Counted from the first letter of the stretch, positions 10,171-21,680 are shown. The stretch: DNA of 64,000 bases from Channallabes apus (GCA_030522415.1 CM060107.1:7401347-7465346); one strand, 5' to 3'. Notes: generated from the letters alone by a model not told the origin. Program-made: numbers and translations.

Positions 10171-10899
10171 TTAGTGCACACAGGGCAATACCCAAACGCA
10201 CACACTGGGTACACCTCAATCCTAGCGCTGGAGAGGATTTCTGATTTAAGATTCTTTTGGACTTCATTTTTGGACTGATGTACTAAACTTTCAATAGGAC
10301 AATGACTCCAAATAAACCTATAAGTTATGTATGAGATATTTATCCAAGAAAGAGAGTGATAAAATAATGACAGATACACAGACACAGAATTTCTTTTTTT
10401 TTAGGAAAATAAGCAAAAATGGGGATGGGGAAGGGACAGAAAGTGTCATGGTTGTGCATGTGTAAGTTGGCATGCAGGCAGAATGCTGGCGAATGATGTT
10501 GGCAAACAATGTGGTGAAGTGGACTTGTGCAGACACCAGCTCCTGCAGGCTCCTCAACAGCATGTTTTCAGTAGTAGTCAGTCAACCACACCCAGTCCTC
10601 TTTCACGGTGAAAGGTGAGAGCTACATGCCACTCTTTCAGCTGACTTCCGAACCCTAATATTACCACCTCCATAATAGGATATTACCATCTCCATGCCCT
10701 ACAATATGAATTGTTTTATTTGGATGGTGAGCTGTATTGGATTTCGACTAGACATATAATTTGGTGTCTATATCATTTAGAACGTAAATGGCATCCAAAT
10801 AAATTGTTAGTATTTCAAATAGCATGGAAGAAACATCCTGAACTATAGAAAAGCTCTTAGTGTAGCTAGATCAATGTATCGCAAATAATCCTATATTGC
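10171..10899. other. No gene seen
   Basis: Unassigned AT-rich flank of the provirus. Short open frames lack recognisable domains. Confidence 0.5.
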
Positions 10900-11575
10900 A
10901 GCACAGAAACAGCACTCGTTAAAGTAGTAAATGACCTCCTATTGGCCTCTGATCAGGGTTATGTAACTATGCTTGTATTACTCGACCTCAGTGCAGCTTT
11001 TGACACCATTGATCATGATATTCTTCTTCACAGATTAGAAAATGTAGTAGAAATTAAGGGAACAGTCCTCTCCTGGCTCAGATCCTATGTGACTGATCGT
11101 TATCAGTATGTTGATTTAAATGGTGATTATTCTGCATGTTTTCCAGTGGAGTTTGGTGTTCCACAGGGTTTATTTTAGGGCCACTGCTTTCCCCCTTTTT
11201 CTATGTGCATAAACAAGCTTCAATTAGTCCAGAATGAAGTATCGAGAGTCCTCACTAGAACCAGAAGATATGAGCACATCACCTCTATCTTATCTTCACT
11301 TCATTGGCTCCCCATGAAATTTTGCATTGTTTTTAAAATACAACTTTTGACATGTAAAGCATTAAATGGTCTTACGATCCACCACGCCTACTTCGATCAA
11401 AGGATAACTTCTCAGTACCACCTATTATGAAAACTACAGCTGGGGGCAGAGCTTTTCTTACAAAGCCCCAAAGTTATGAATAGCCTTCCAAATAGTGTTC
11501 GGGACTCAGTCTCAGTGTTTAAGTCCATGCTAAAAACCTATTTATTTAATCAAGCACGTTTATAAATAGATATGA
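10900..11575 (+). pseudogene. L2-like non-LTR retrotransposon fragment (RT relic)
   Basis: The translation of 10942-11178 holds [18 protein letters not shown] (RT motif A) and FGVPQG (motif B); 11203-11430 holds INKLQLVQNEVSRVLTRT and LSSLHWLP, then more of the C-terminal tail in another frame to about 11570. These are hallmarks of the abundant L2/CR1-type LINEs of fish. The catalytic Tyr-Ala-Asp-Asp section between the two parts is missing: the sequence jumps near 11178-11203. The copy is 5' truncated at about 10900. A fuller relative lies at 60321-61690. Confidence 0.85.
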
Positions 11576-12758
11576 GGGACTCATGGACGTACTGTAGAGT
11601 ATTATGGTGAACTGGTATGTTTAGTTTGATCATTCAGGCTTGTTGACGGTGAGGTGATAGGTTGCTTTACATCTCAGGGAACCCTCATGTTTGTGTTTCC
11701 TTCTGTGATGGTAAATTCGTTTAATGTTTCACTTGTATTTTATAAGGTTTTTGCCGGCGGTGGTACAGTGCAACGGGGGTACTGGGAGTAAAAATGTAAT
11801 TTGTTAAAATGATTTCATTATTTATTAAAGAACATTATGATGATCATAACAGCCCACTGCATTTAATTCTTATAATAACGCAAAAACACATCGACATCTG
11901 CTGACGCAGTAGCACGTCCTGACAATGTTTGAATTTTTATGCTCATTTATTTTTGTTTATTTCAGTTAATAAATCTACTACAAATTTAAAGAACATAAAA
12001 TATACGATGACAAAAAAACATACATGCGTAGCTTTTCTGCTTACACATGATAAAATCTAATGGCTCACTGTGTTGACATTTACTTTGCTTAAATTCGATC
12101 CTAATAAGATTTAATATAATTTAAATTCTACATTTGTACTGTAATTTTAATACTGTGATTATGAATTCGTTTAACTACAATGTTTCACTTGATTTTATCC
12201 GCTACTACGTGCAGCTCTAAAGCAGCGCGTCTCATTAATCCTTGAGAGAATGAACTGATGCCCGAGGTGTCGGTCTATAGATATATAGCGCCACTCAGCG
12301 GTAAAAAGCCAGCAAATGCACAAACCCAAATGTCGCCACCGTGAGGCGTGGCGTTAAAACCCGAATGCCACGTGAGTAACCACTGTAAGTGACATTCACT
12401 GTCCTTAGAGACACACTTAAGTGAAAACAAAAAGGCTTAAAATATTTTATTTTATGTGTAATGAATGGAACATATATTAGAATTCCACTCATTAAATGAA
12501 ATCATGAAAGAATGTAAACTTTTTCACTTGTTTTTTTTGTTGCACTGTATATGGTGATGAGGAAAGGGGGAGGCTGAGTGTTGGGATTCCATGGCATTGA
12601 CGCCTAAAACTTAAAAGTGATACAACATTCAGGTTTAATCATTGAATGATATCTTGGTTATGCTTTAGGTAATATAAAAGTGGTTATGGTAAGTTTAATC
12701 ATAGCCACTATTCCTTTCGTAAAATAGTTATATAGCGGTGGCAAAGGGACATTATAGC
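11576..12758. other. No gene seen; AT-rich
   Basis: The beginning may still be the 3' untranslated part of the LINE. The rest is AT-rich without a recognised repeat. Confidence 0.45.
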
Positions 12759-12804
12759 AATAATAATAATAATAATAATAATAAGTAGTAGTAGTAGTAG
12801 TAGT
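12759..12804. repeat. Compound microsatellite (AAT)n(AGT)n
   Basis: About eight AAT units run directly into about seven AGT units. Confidence 0.9.
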
Positions 12805-13686
12805 ATTTTGTATAATAATACTACTTATTTTGTATAATAATAAGTTATTCTTACAGGACAAAAAAACAACAACCATAAAAAAACTATTGTCCACCATGAT
12901 AAAAAGAACTGAATAACTGACAAGCAACCTTCATTTAAATGTCACAGATCAGCATTTAACATCATAAATAATTTATATTATATAATATTTATTCTATATT
13001 ATCTTCCTGATTCAATGCAGCCCTGAAAAATCTTCTATAACACCTGTCATGGCTTAATTTAGGCACAAGATGGTGATGTTGCAATACAGTTTTCATCCAC
13101 CGCTAATTATTCTCAACCAGCAAAAAATAAATCAACATTAAACAGCTTGGCTTGATCTGAGTTAAATGTTATTTTAATGTACTTGTTTTTAATCAAAATT
13201 TTTAGAATGACCCTAATTATCATAAAACTTTTGATCATCTGTGACTTTATAATTAATTCGCAGAGAAAGCATAGAGGCTTCTGTGTCAGTCTCAGTGAAG
13301 TAACAATGGCCTCTCTGGTTAAAGAAGGTTGTATATACATTTTCAGTTAATCAGTTTCTGGAATAAACTTGCCATTTCAGGTTGTTGCTGTGAGAGGTGT
13401 ATATCAGCTCAGGGGAACATCCACACATATCCACATGGTGTATTCATATTTTTATACAGGTACAGTACTAGGTCTCAATTTCAGAAAGCGATATTATTTC
13501 AGTTGCTGTTTCTCACTTCATTTCAGACTACACTCTCAGACACAGAATACGTTTTATAGAGCCGGTGTCTACTCTCCTGGTCTGTGTACTCACCCCAAAA
13601 CCACACTGTTAAATCTGCAATATGATTCCTGATCAGCTGGTTATGCCGAACTTCAAGTCAATTCAATAAAAATGTGTATAACATCT
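12805..13686. other. No gene seen; AT-rich
   Basis: Overlapping small frames at 13329-13632 have no recognisable domain. Nothing else was supported. Confidence 0.45.
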
Positions 13687-13869
13687 TACATTTAGGCATT
13701 TGGCTCTTATCCAGAGCGACTTACATTCTTATTTCATTACACATCTGAGCAGTTGAGGGTTAAGGGCCTTGCTCAAGGGCCCAACAGTGGCAACTTGGTG
13801 GTTGTGGGATTTGAACCAGGGATCTTCCAAACCATAATCCAATGCCTTAACCACTGAGCTACCCATGGC
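13687..13869 (-). mobile_element. tRNA-derived SINE (family A)
   Basis: Read on the minus strand it starts with a tRNA-like head: an A-box region TAGCTCAGTGGTTAAGG and a B-box-like GGTTCAAATCCC, then a conserved body (GGGCCCTTGAGCAAGG) and a tail with CCAAATGCC-type sequence. Two further copies are at 46714-46888 and 58541-58723. The internal polymerase III promoter is intact in form; no true tRNA gene is implied because the 3' half does not fold as a tRNA. Confidence 0.8.
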
Positions 13870-14640
13870 TTGTAGATTTGGCAATAATTACACTGTAAAA
13901 AAAAAAGTCCTAAATTTACGGAAAATAACTTTCAAATTTTATAGTAGTTTTCCTTTTTTTTTAAACTACATACAAATCTCTGTAAAATTACAGACATTAT
14001 CTGTAAATTACGAAGTCGACTGTTTTTTTAAGTATTATTTCAATATTGAAAAATTTACTTTTTTTCACATTTTTTAACAGTAAAAATACCATATTATTTT
14101 TACTGTGTTGTTTCTGTTTTTGTAAATTACGTGTAACTTTATGTAAAATTACAATAATAAATTGTAATTAAATACAAAACTCATTAGATAAAGGTTAATG
14201 TCCATACATTTTTTTAATTGTTTTTCTTTGTAATTTAGGTAAATGATATTAGATTTATAATATTTTGATATTTAAGTTCTAATATGCAAGTTTAGCATTT
14301 TTTATAACTTTTTAAAAGATTATTCTTACATTATCACTTACATGTAGGCTATAGTATCTGCTTCAGGCCTTCAAAGAATGTGAAGAGACTTTAGGAGACT
14401 GATACTTATCAAAAAATATATTTTTGTATTACAGTTGTTCTGAAATATCACCATGGCAATCTAACCATCAGCTTTCTTAATGCATGCCTGCATATTCTGA
14501 CACAAGGATAATGTATTTACTGTGTAGCTGTTTTAAAGCAGCGCTTTAAGTTACATTTTGATATTTAGCTTGTATTAGGGGAACTATGGTGTTATTTTTG
14601 TACCAAAAAACCTCCATGAACTCTCCGTGTTAAATGTCAC

Positions 14641-15040
14641 AGCCAATCAGAAGCTGGAGGCGGGATCATTCTAATCTTGTTTCTGATTGGCTGATCAGCA
14701 GCCGGAGGCGGAGATATTCTAATTACCGCTTCATTACTGGCGCGTTTAAATAAGCGCGCGAGTGAGGGCGGGACCTGATGCGGAAAACGCCTACGCTTAT
14801 TGCTCAGGTACAGACGTAACGTGATATGAACCAGCCAATGGGTAACAGGCGTCCTTCAAATGTTTAGCGCGCGCAGGGATGGTGTGACTCAGCAGCCAGT
14901 AAACGGGTGTGTGTAAATTCAGAGGAGTGAAGACACGCTGCTGAGCTACAGGTGAGGAGGAAAGCAGTCTCTGAGGGACAGAGGAGAAGACTCTGAAATG
15001 TAAAATACCTGCAAGCTCAAGAGACAATGACGGTAAGATA
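14641..15040 (+). promoter_or_regulatory. Promoter-like core with CCAAT and GC boxes, ATG and splice donor
   Basis: Against an AT-rich background this block has CCAAT at 14643-14647 and 14834-14838, ATTGG at 14686-14690, GGGCGGGAC near 14767, a TTTAAATAAGCGCGCG element near 14745-14760, and elevated CpG. It ends with an ATG at 15027-15029 one codon before a consensus splice donor (ACG then GTAAGA, GT at 15033). A pyrimidine-rich acceptor-like site lies near 15135-15180. This resembles a captured vertebrate promoter and first exon, but no coding exon was recognised. Confidence 0.4.
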
Positions 15041-15760
15041 TGTTTTATTCTTATTTTAATTCTTATTGTTGTTGCTGTAAACAAAGCTCATTTATTAATA
15101 CTGCCACGTTTTTCTTTTAAATCTAAGATCTTAATGTGTTCTTTTCTTCTCTCTTCCAATCCACCCTAATGCACCAAGTTCTTTACTGCCTGTTTGGAAG
15201 AAGATCTTTCTTGGATACACTGGACCGTCCATTTTGCCATTTTGGTATGTTTTAGATTTAACTTAATTGCACTAAGACATTAGAATTCTGAACTAAAAGT
15301 TTGTTATTTGTACACATACATTATATAAGAACAATAGAGTTAAAAAAAAGGGACCACATTGTACTATATTTGTAATAAAGTTTCCAATCCAACATTAATT
15401 GGGACATTGAGAATATTGTTTGAAATTGTTCATTTCTTCATAGGTTTTTAGTCAAGGATATTTCACAGCAATGTTTAAGTTTGTGAGAGAGAGAATGTTT
15501 CACTGTTATAGCACAATAGTCTAAATATTTCATTGTTTTTCATTTTAGGATTTTACTGTAATGCTATAAAACTGAACTTCTTTTTACTGTATTTTGCATC
15601 ATACCAATATTTTATACAAATATTGTAATCTTGAGTTTGTGTTTAACACTTTATTGAACATGTGTATTCATAGGAATTTATGGGGAAAAAAAAGTTAAAT
15701 ATCAGGGGTTTTGTGTTATTGCTTTGTTTGAAGGTGTTTGATCTTCAATTTATGAAAAAT

Positions 15761-16110
15761 CTGTAAATAACAGTGTTTCCTGCTAAATGCCTAATGCTTT
15801 TGCTTTTTTGATTGTAATAATTTTGGAAAAAAAACTGTAAAATAAAAACATTTTGCTGCTACACGTCTAGTGCTGTTTTAATGAATGTGTTAAATCGTAT
15901 ACATTTTGGGAAAAATCTGTAAAATAATGGTGTTTCACTGCTAAACATATAGTGCTGTTGCTTTATTGAAGGTCTTCAATCGTATAAATTTAGGAAAAAT
16001 CTGTAAAATAACGGTGTTTCATGCTAAACTTCTACTGCTGTTCGTTTAATGAAGGTGTTCAATTGTATAAATGTAGGAAAAATCTGTAAAATAACGGTGT
16101 TTCTCTGTAA
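15761..16110. repeat. Tandem array, about 83-bp unit
   Basis: Units begin with CTGTAAA at 15761, 15835, 15917, 16001 and 16084 (spacings 74, 82, 84, 83). Each contains a TGTTTC-GCTAAA-like part and ends AGGAAAAAT or similar. A degenerate earlier unit may start near 15680. Confidence 0.85.
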
Positions 16111-16307
16111 AAGATAAAATAACAATTTCTGTAAATTTAATGTTTTTGAGCATAATATGAACTAGAGTATTTTACCTTAATTTTACGGTTTTTGATTGGC
16201 AGCCATTGCTGCCAGTCATTTGACCGTTTTTTTTACGCTTTTTTTTTTACAGTGTACATTAATGTATTAATGTTAAAGAAATATAAATTTAAAAAAAATA
16301 TATATGC

Positions 16308-16672
16308 GGCAGCGCGGTGGTGTAGTGGTTAGCACTGTCGCCTTGCACCTCCAGGGTCTGGGTTCGATTCCCCGGCCAGGCTCGATTCCCGTCTCTGTGT
16401 GCATGGAGTTTGCATGTTCTCCCCGTGCTTGGTGGGTTTCCTCCGGGTACTCCGGTTTCCTCCCACAGTCCAAAGATATGCAGGTTAGGCTAATTGGTGT
16501 TCGCAAATTGACCATAGTGTGTGAATGTGCGTATGAGTGTGTGCCCTGCGACGGATTGGCACACTGTCCATGGTGTACCCTGCCTTGTGCCCTAAGCCTC
16601 CTGGGATAGGTTCCAGGTCCCCGCGACCCTGAATAGAAGGATAAAGCGGTATAGGAGATGAATGAATGAATG
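16308..16672 (+). mobile_element. tRNA-derived SINE (family B), full length
   Basis: The head has a tRNA-like A box (GGTGTAGTGGTTAGC) and a perfect B box GGTTCGATTCC (16361-16371), followed by the conserved body with TTTGCATGTTCTCCCC and a 3' tail of GAATG repeats. Probable target duplication: AAAAATATATATGC before and AAAAATTATATGC after (16673-16685). Truncated or split relatives are at 18174-18344, 28147-28680, 32727-34175 and 51871-52495. Confidence 0.85.
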
Positions 16673-17257
16673 AAAAATTATATGCACTGCAGTCTTATCA
16701 AAGCTTTGAGCACAAGACTACTGTCTCCCCAGACACTGCTGTGCAAGTGCGAACAAAAATGGATGCCCTGCTTGTGATTTGCATGAAACGAGAGCAGCGT
16801 GCTCTGAGTGTGTACCTGGTGTAACAACTCACAGAAGAGTGTAAGCAGAAGCAATTGGATATTGGTGAACAAAATTTCAATCAATACTCTAAGGAAGGTG
16901 AACGTTTCTTAAAGAGAATCATTACTGGTGATGAGACACAGATTCATCACTACGAGGCTGAAAATAAACTGCAGAGTATGAAACGGAAGCATCCTCAATC
17001 GCAGACCAAATTCAAAATTCAGCTGGAAAATTAATCAACGCTTAGAGTTTTCTGGGATTCTCAAGGGCTAGTATTGGGGACATTGTCAGGAAAAAGGTTC
17101 AACAATCAGCAGTGCTCGTTACAGTGAAATGCCTATTGAAGAGCTGAAGACTGAACTTCTGATTAAACTCTGAGGATGGCTATCGGAGGGGCATGGTGAT
17201 CTCACACGAAGATACACGTCCGCATACTTCTACCTCTGCAATAACTTCAGTCCCCTG

Positions 17258-17863
17258 CAGTGGTGTCAAAAGTATTCACATTCATTACTTGAGTAGAAGT
17301 ATAGATATTAGGGTTCAAAAATACTTCTTTAGAAGTTGAAGTATCAACCCAAGCTTTTTACTTAAGTAAAAGTTTAAAAGTACTGGTTTCAAAACTACTT
17401 AAAGTATAAAAGTAAAAGTACCGTGAGGGGCGACAAAAGCATTAAGGTCTCGCTTTCTGATCATGCAACGGGGGAGGGGGGGGGGGTACGGGCCTGGCGT
17501 TGTGCGCGTTCTGATCATGTGACGAGGGGGGGGGGGGGCGTTGTGCGCGTTCTGATCATGTGACGGGGGGGGGCGTTGTGCGCGTTCTGATCATGTGACG
17601 GGGGGGGGGGGGTGCGTTGTGCGCGTTCTTATCATGCGACCGGGGGGGGTGGGGGGGGTGTTGCGCGTTCTGATCATAAAAATAGAGTAACGAGGCTGTT
17701 TTTAAAAAGTAAGGAGTAGAAAGTACAGATAATTGCTTAAAAATGTAAGGAGTAGAAGTAAAAAGTCAACTGAAAAATTATTACTCCAGTAAAGTATAGA
17801 TACCCAAAATTCCAACTTAAGTAAGGTAACGAAGTATTTGTACTTCGTTACTTGACACCTCTG
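17258..17863. mobile_element. hAT-type non-autonomous transposon inside the mariner relic
   Basis: Ends are CAGTGGTGTCAAAAGTA and the reverse complement of CAGAGGTGTCAAGTAACG, imperfect terminal inverted repeats of hAT type. A perfect 8-bp duplication GTCCCCTG flanks it (17250-17257 and 17864-17871), the size expected for hAT insertion. It carries no open frame; its middle is a G-rich repeat array. The sub-terminal parts are AGTA/TACTT rich. Confidence 0.92.
17450..17680. repeat. G-tract minisatellite, about 40-60 bp unit
   Basis: Four to five copies of a unit made of CGTTCTGATCATGTGACG followed by a run of 7-13 G and a GCGTTGTGCG part. The long G runs could form G-quadruplexes and are prone to sequencing error. 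Confidence 0.85.
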
Positions 17864-17935
17864 GTCCCCTGAAGGAACCCTATAGGGAGGAATTTTCACT
17901 TCTGATGAAGAAGTTAAGACAGCGGCGCATTCGTG

Positions 17936-18475
17936 GCAATGGTGATTAGTGATCGGTCATTGGTACAGTGGTGATTAGTGATTGGTTGGTTATTTGGAAA
18001 AAAAATAGTGATTAGTGATTGTTCATAGGAAATAGTAGTGATTAGTGGCTTGGTAGATTGTTTATTTAGAACAATATTGATTAGTTATTGGTCACTGGCA
18101 ACAATGGTAATTAGTAATTGCTTATTGGAAATAACAATGACTAGGGATTAGTCATAGGAAACTATAGTAATTATTCATTCATTCATCCATTCATTTTCTA
18201 TAACGCTTAATCCTGTGTTCAGGGTCGCGGGGGACCTGGAGCCTATCCCAGGAGACTTCGGGCACTAGGTAGGGTACACCCTGGAATCGAGCCTGGCCGG
18301 GGAATCGAACCCAGACCCTGGAGGTGCAAGGCGACAGTGCTAACCTATAGGAATTAGTGATTTGTTATTAAAAACAGCAATGATTAGTCATGGGTTGTTT
18401 AATTGGTGGAAAAAACGTGATTAGTTATTGCCTGTTTGGAAAAATAAGTTGTTGGGAACAATGTTGATTTTTGAT
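17936..18475. repeat. Degenerate minisatellite, GTGATTAGTGATTGG-type unit
   Basis: More than ten diverged copies, about 30-40 bp apart, of a motif close to GTGATTAGTGATTGGTCATT followed by GGAAACAAT. The array is interrupted by a SINE fragment at 18174-18344. Confidence 0.75.
18174..18344 (-). mobile_element. Truncated family-B SINE inside a minisatellite
   Basis: The reverse-strand SINE body (ATTCATT tail, then GGTCGCGGGGGACCTGGAG, ending in the head region) is flanked by near-identical CTATAGTAATTA (18162-18173) and CTATAGGAATTA (18345-18356). The middle of the body is missing. Confidence 0.8.
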
Positions 18476-20220
18476 GAATAGTAATTACAAAAGTGTACAT
18501 GTATATGTAGCCTTATGTCACTACTTCCTGTATGTATGTGTTCATTGTAAATATTAGACAGATTTTGAACTGTGCTTTCTCACCTGTACATTTAGCCTCA
18601 GGTGTTTTCGCATTCAGCTCATCCTGTGATAATAAGCATCATCTCCTGCACTTTTTCTCCTGACAGCAGCACTTGTCTCATGACAGAAATTCGAAACTCA
18701 GCCTGGAGACAGTCGTTTATGAGTCAGTCACATGAGCCAGGCATTCAGTAAAAACGCACCGCTCGACTTTGCATTTGAGAACGTCACTCAGAATCAGATT
18801 TTGATTACAGTGGAGTGGAGGAGGAGAAAAATGGCAAGTTGGCAGGCAGAGGAACGTCTGGTTTCTGCTGCCTGCATTATTGAAGAGGAAATCAACGAAA
18901 GACATTGATGGACCCGGATTTCTGATGCCGAGCATTTCCGATAATAAGGCAACAATATGTGAAACCCAATAAACCATCGTCAGTCAAAAGAGTCGTCTTT
19001 CCTCCTGAGGAGTAAGGGAAAAGAAGAGCGAGGGCTCTACAGCAGCTGTCTTTTTATCGTTTCTTATAAACCTGTGATTTGGAGGTGTGCTATTATCAGA
19101 GATGCTGTTAAAGTGAATTAACCAGCATCTTCTGACCAATCAGAAGTCAGCACTGCGGTTTAAAGTGCTAATATATTGTTTATAATCGAATCTTTAAAAT
19201 GAGCTCATTGTCTGACAGCCTTCTAGCAGACATGTCACAGAAATGCAACGGCTTGTTAATCAAAGAAAATCAAATGTGAAGAAATGTAAAAACAAATCAA
19301 TCAAAAGGAAACGTTTGCAAGATGTGTGTGGCCAGAAGACTCAAGCATTCCTGTAATTATAGATTTTATTGTTGTTGTTGTTGCTTTTTTTTTTTTAAAG
19401 AAATTGATGTGTCAGGCTTTAACTGGATCATCTAAAAGGTTTCTCCCCTCTTGCCCCCATGACTCCCCCAACACACACACACACATAAAAGTAAACTGCT
19501 TTGAGAAAGAAGAAAAGCAATTATTTAGCCTTTTAGCAACATCTATAATTTTTTTTTTCACCATCATGACCCAGACTTTGTATATGTGCTAAATGAAGTG
19601 AAGTGATATATCATTCATAGTCTAGAAATAGAGAACCAAAGAGATGGAGAGAGGGTGAAGGAAAAATAAATAAAAAAGAAAAATGATAGTATGAGTGGAG
19701 ATCAATTCGAAATGTAATAGAACGAAGTAGTGAAATAGATTTTATAGCTGTATGGAAGGGTGTGTGTGTGTGTGTGTGTGTGATTGTCCTGGTCATTACA
19801 AAACAAAAATTGTGTGGAGTTGAAGTGTTCAGGTGACCAAGAATCTTCAGAAATAGTCTTACACTTCATAAGATCCACACCCTGCCTGGAGGAAGGCTTA
19901 ATGGTTCTACAGTATGTAGAACCTTAGAACAGACTGTCTCATGGATATGTACCAAAAGAACACCCCATGTCCCCAAGTGTCTTCTTGCTCTTATACCAGA
20001 ACATTTCCTATGTTCTAAATAAACCTGGGATTCACAGCTGCACTATTTTGAGAGCTGAACAACTACTTCTCCAGAGTTCAGCACTGTGGTGTAAAATACA
20101 GTATGTACGAGAGGTGAGTTAAGAATTTGTTGGTCATGGCAGTCTGAATATCACACACACACACACACACACACCATTGACCATCGCGCTGATGAATGAA
20201 TGTACTCCTACAAACACTTA
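18476..20220. other. No gene seen; small GT/CA microsatellites
   Basis: 18500-19020 is unique-looking, moderately GC-balanced DNA without an assigned domain. (GT)n lies at about 19760-19782 and (CA)n at about 20152-20174. Near 19110-19150 is a short motif (ATCTTCTGACCAATCAGA) shared with other parts of the window. Confidence 0.45.
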
Positions 20221-21680
20221 ATTAGTCTGAGGAAATTGTTCTGGGTTTGTGTTTGGGAAAGTGTTAATGTTTGTGTGTGTGTTTGTGCTTAGGTGTTTGT
20301 TTTTAAGTGTTTTTGGTGAGTGTTTGGGTCCGTGTTTTGTATTAGTTGTTTGTCTTTAGGTGGATGTATTTGTGTCTTTACTGTTTGTCTTAAGTTCTTT
20401 GTACAGTAGTTGTGTGGATATTTTAGTGTTTCTATGAGTGGTTTTGTGGTTAATTTTGTGTGGGTGTTTGTGTTTAGGTGGGTGTTCTATGTTTGTGTTT
20501 GAGGGGTCATTTGAAGTTTTCACATTGGTGGAAGTTTTGGTGGGTTGTTTGTATTTGTTATTTGTGAGTTTTTTTGTATATTGGGTGTTTGTGTTAGGTT
20601 ATTTGTGGTTTGGGTGCGTGTTTGTGCTTAATTGGGTGTTTGGATGTTTGTGTTTAGGTGGGTGTTTGATGTTTTGTGTATGGGTAGGTGTTTGTCTGGT
20701 TGGGTGGTTAATGTTTTGTGTTTGGGTGGAGGTTTGTGTATGAGTGTTTTTGTTTAGGTGTTTATGTTTCAGTTGATATTTGAGTGGGTTTTTGGGTATT
20801 TGTGTTTCGGTAGGTGTTTGTGTATGGGTGGGTGTTTTTGTTTGAGCAAATAGTTGTGTGTGAGTGTTTGTTATATGATAGATGTCTGTGTATATTGGTG
20901 GATGTTTGTGTTTGGCTGTATGTTTGTATTTGATTCAGTGTTTGGTGTTCGGGAGTTCATTATTTAGTGTTTTGTGTTTGTGTCTGTGTGGGTGTTTTAT
21001 GATTATGTGGGAGTCATAATGTAGACTATGTAACTTTTTCGTTAAACACACACACACACACACACACACACCAATGATGATCACCATATTTGGCTGAGTG
21101 ATTTTTATTTAATATTTATCTTTAGGTGTTTTTTGTGTCTTTGATGTTTGTGTTAGGTTATTTGTGTTTGTGTTGGTTGTTGATTTTGGGTTGGTGTTTG
21201 GATGGATGTTTGTGTTTGGGTGGGAGTTTGTGTTTGGATCTTTGCCTCTGGGTGGGTGTTTGATGTTTTGCGTTTGGGTGGATATTTGTGTTTGGGAAGA
21301 TGTTGGCAAGAGTGTTGGGTGTTAGATGTTCTAAAACCTGTCTAACATCTGTGTTAGATGTTCATGTGGGTATTTGTGTATATTGGTGGGTGTTTGTGTT
21401 TTAGTGGGTGTTTGGTGTTTAGGCTTTTGTTGTTTATTTTTATTTGTTTGTTTGCGTGTTTTATCTTTGCGTGAGTGTTTTGTGTTTTAATGCCTGTTTA
21501 GTGTTTAGGTTTTTTTTGTTTATTTTTATTAGTTTTTAAGGTGTTTTATCTTTGGATGGGTGTTTTGTGTTTGTTTGTCTGTGCGTGGATATTTTGTGTG
21601 TTAGGTTCTTTGTGTTTGTGTGGGTGGTTTGTGCTGGGTGGTTGATTTGGGATGGGTGATTGTCTTTGGTTGTCTCATTG
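20221..21680. repeat. GT-rich degenerate minisatellite
   Basis: About 1.4 kb of T and G on this strand built from variants of GTGTTTGGGTGGGTGTTTGT, with a short break around 21005-21110 that includes a (CA)n tract at 21048-21071. Long open frames here (for example 20438-20743, translating as Cys/Val/Leu-rich protein) are by-products of the repeat. Confidence 0.85.

Larger units (their letters stand above)
13891..16254. mobile_element. 2.36-kb terminal-inverted-repeat element, non-autonomous
   Basis: The ends are inverted copies: CACTGTAAAAAAAAAAG on the left and the reverse complement of the same on the right, each flanked by TA (13889-13890 and 16255-16256). Short repeats of CTGTAAAAT and TTTACGG recur throughout. 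No transposase was found. It contains a promoter-like GC-rich core (14641-15040) and an 83-bp tandem array (15761-16110). TA flanks suggest mobilisation by a Tc1/mariner-type or other TA-targeting transposase; that is inference. Confidence 0.65.
16686..17935 (+). pseudogene. Mariner-type transposase relic, split by a hAT element
   Basis: The translation from about 16906 reads RIITGDETQIHHYEAEN, the first catalytic Asp region of mariner transposases, followed by MKRKHPQSQ and, in another frame, FWDSQG. After the 606-bp hAT insertion (17258-17863) the C-terminal motif FTSDEEVKTAAHSW resumes near 17892-17932. Several stops and frameshifts are present. The N-terminal helix-turn-helix part is only weakly traceable (16690-16900). 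Confidence 0.75.

Noticed and set aside
13687..13869. Possible tRNA gene
   Set aside because: Only the promoter-bearing 5' part resembles tRNA; a non-tRNA body and tail and other copies show a SINE.
15761..16110. CRISPR-like regular repeat array
   Set aside because: Units are contiguous without unique spacers, and the genome is eukaryotic.
20438..20743. 101-codon Cys/Val/Leu-rich frame resembling a membrane protein
   Set aside because: It is a direct translation of the GT-rich repeat.
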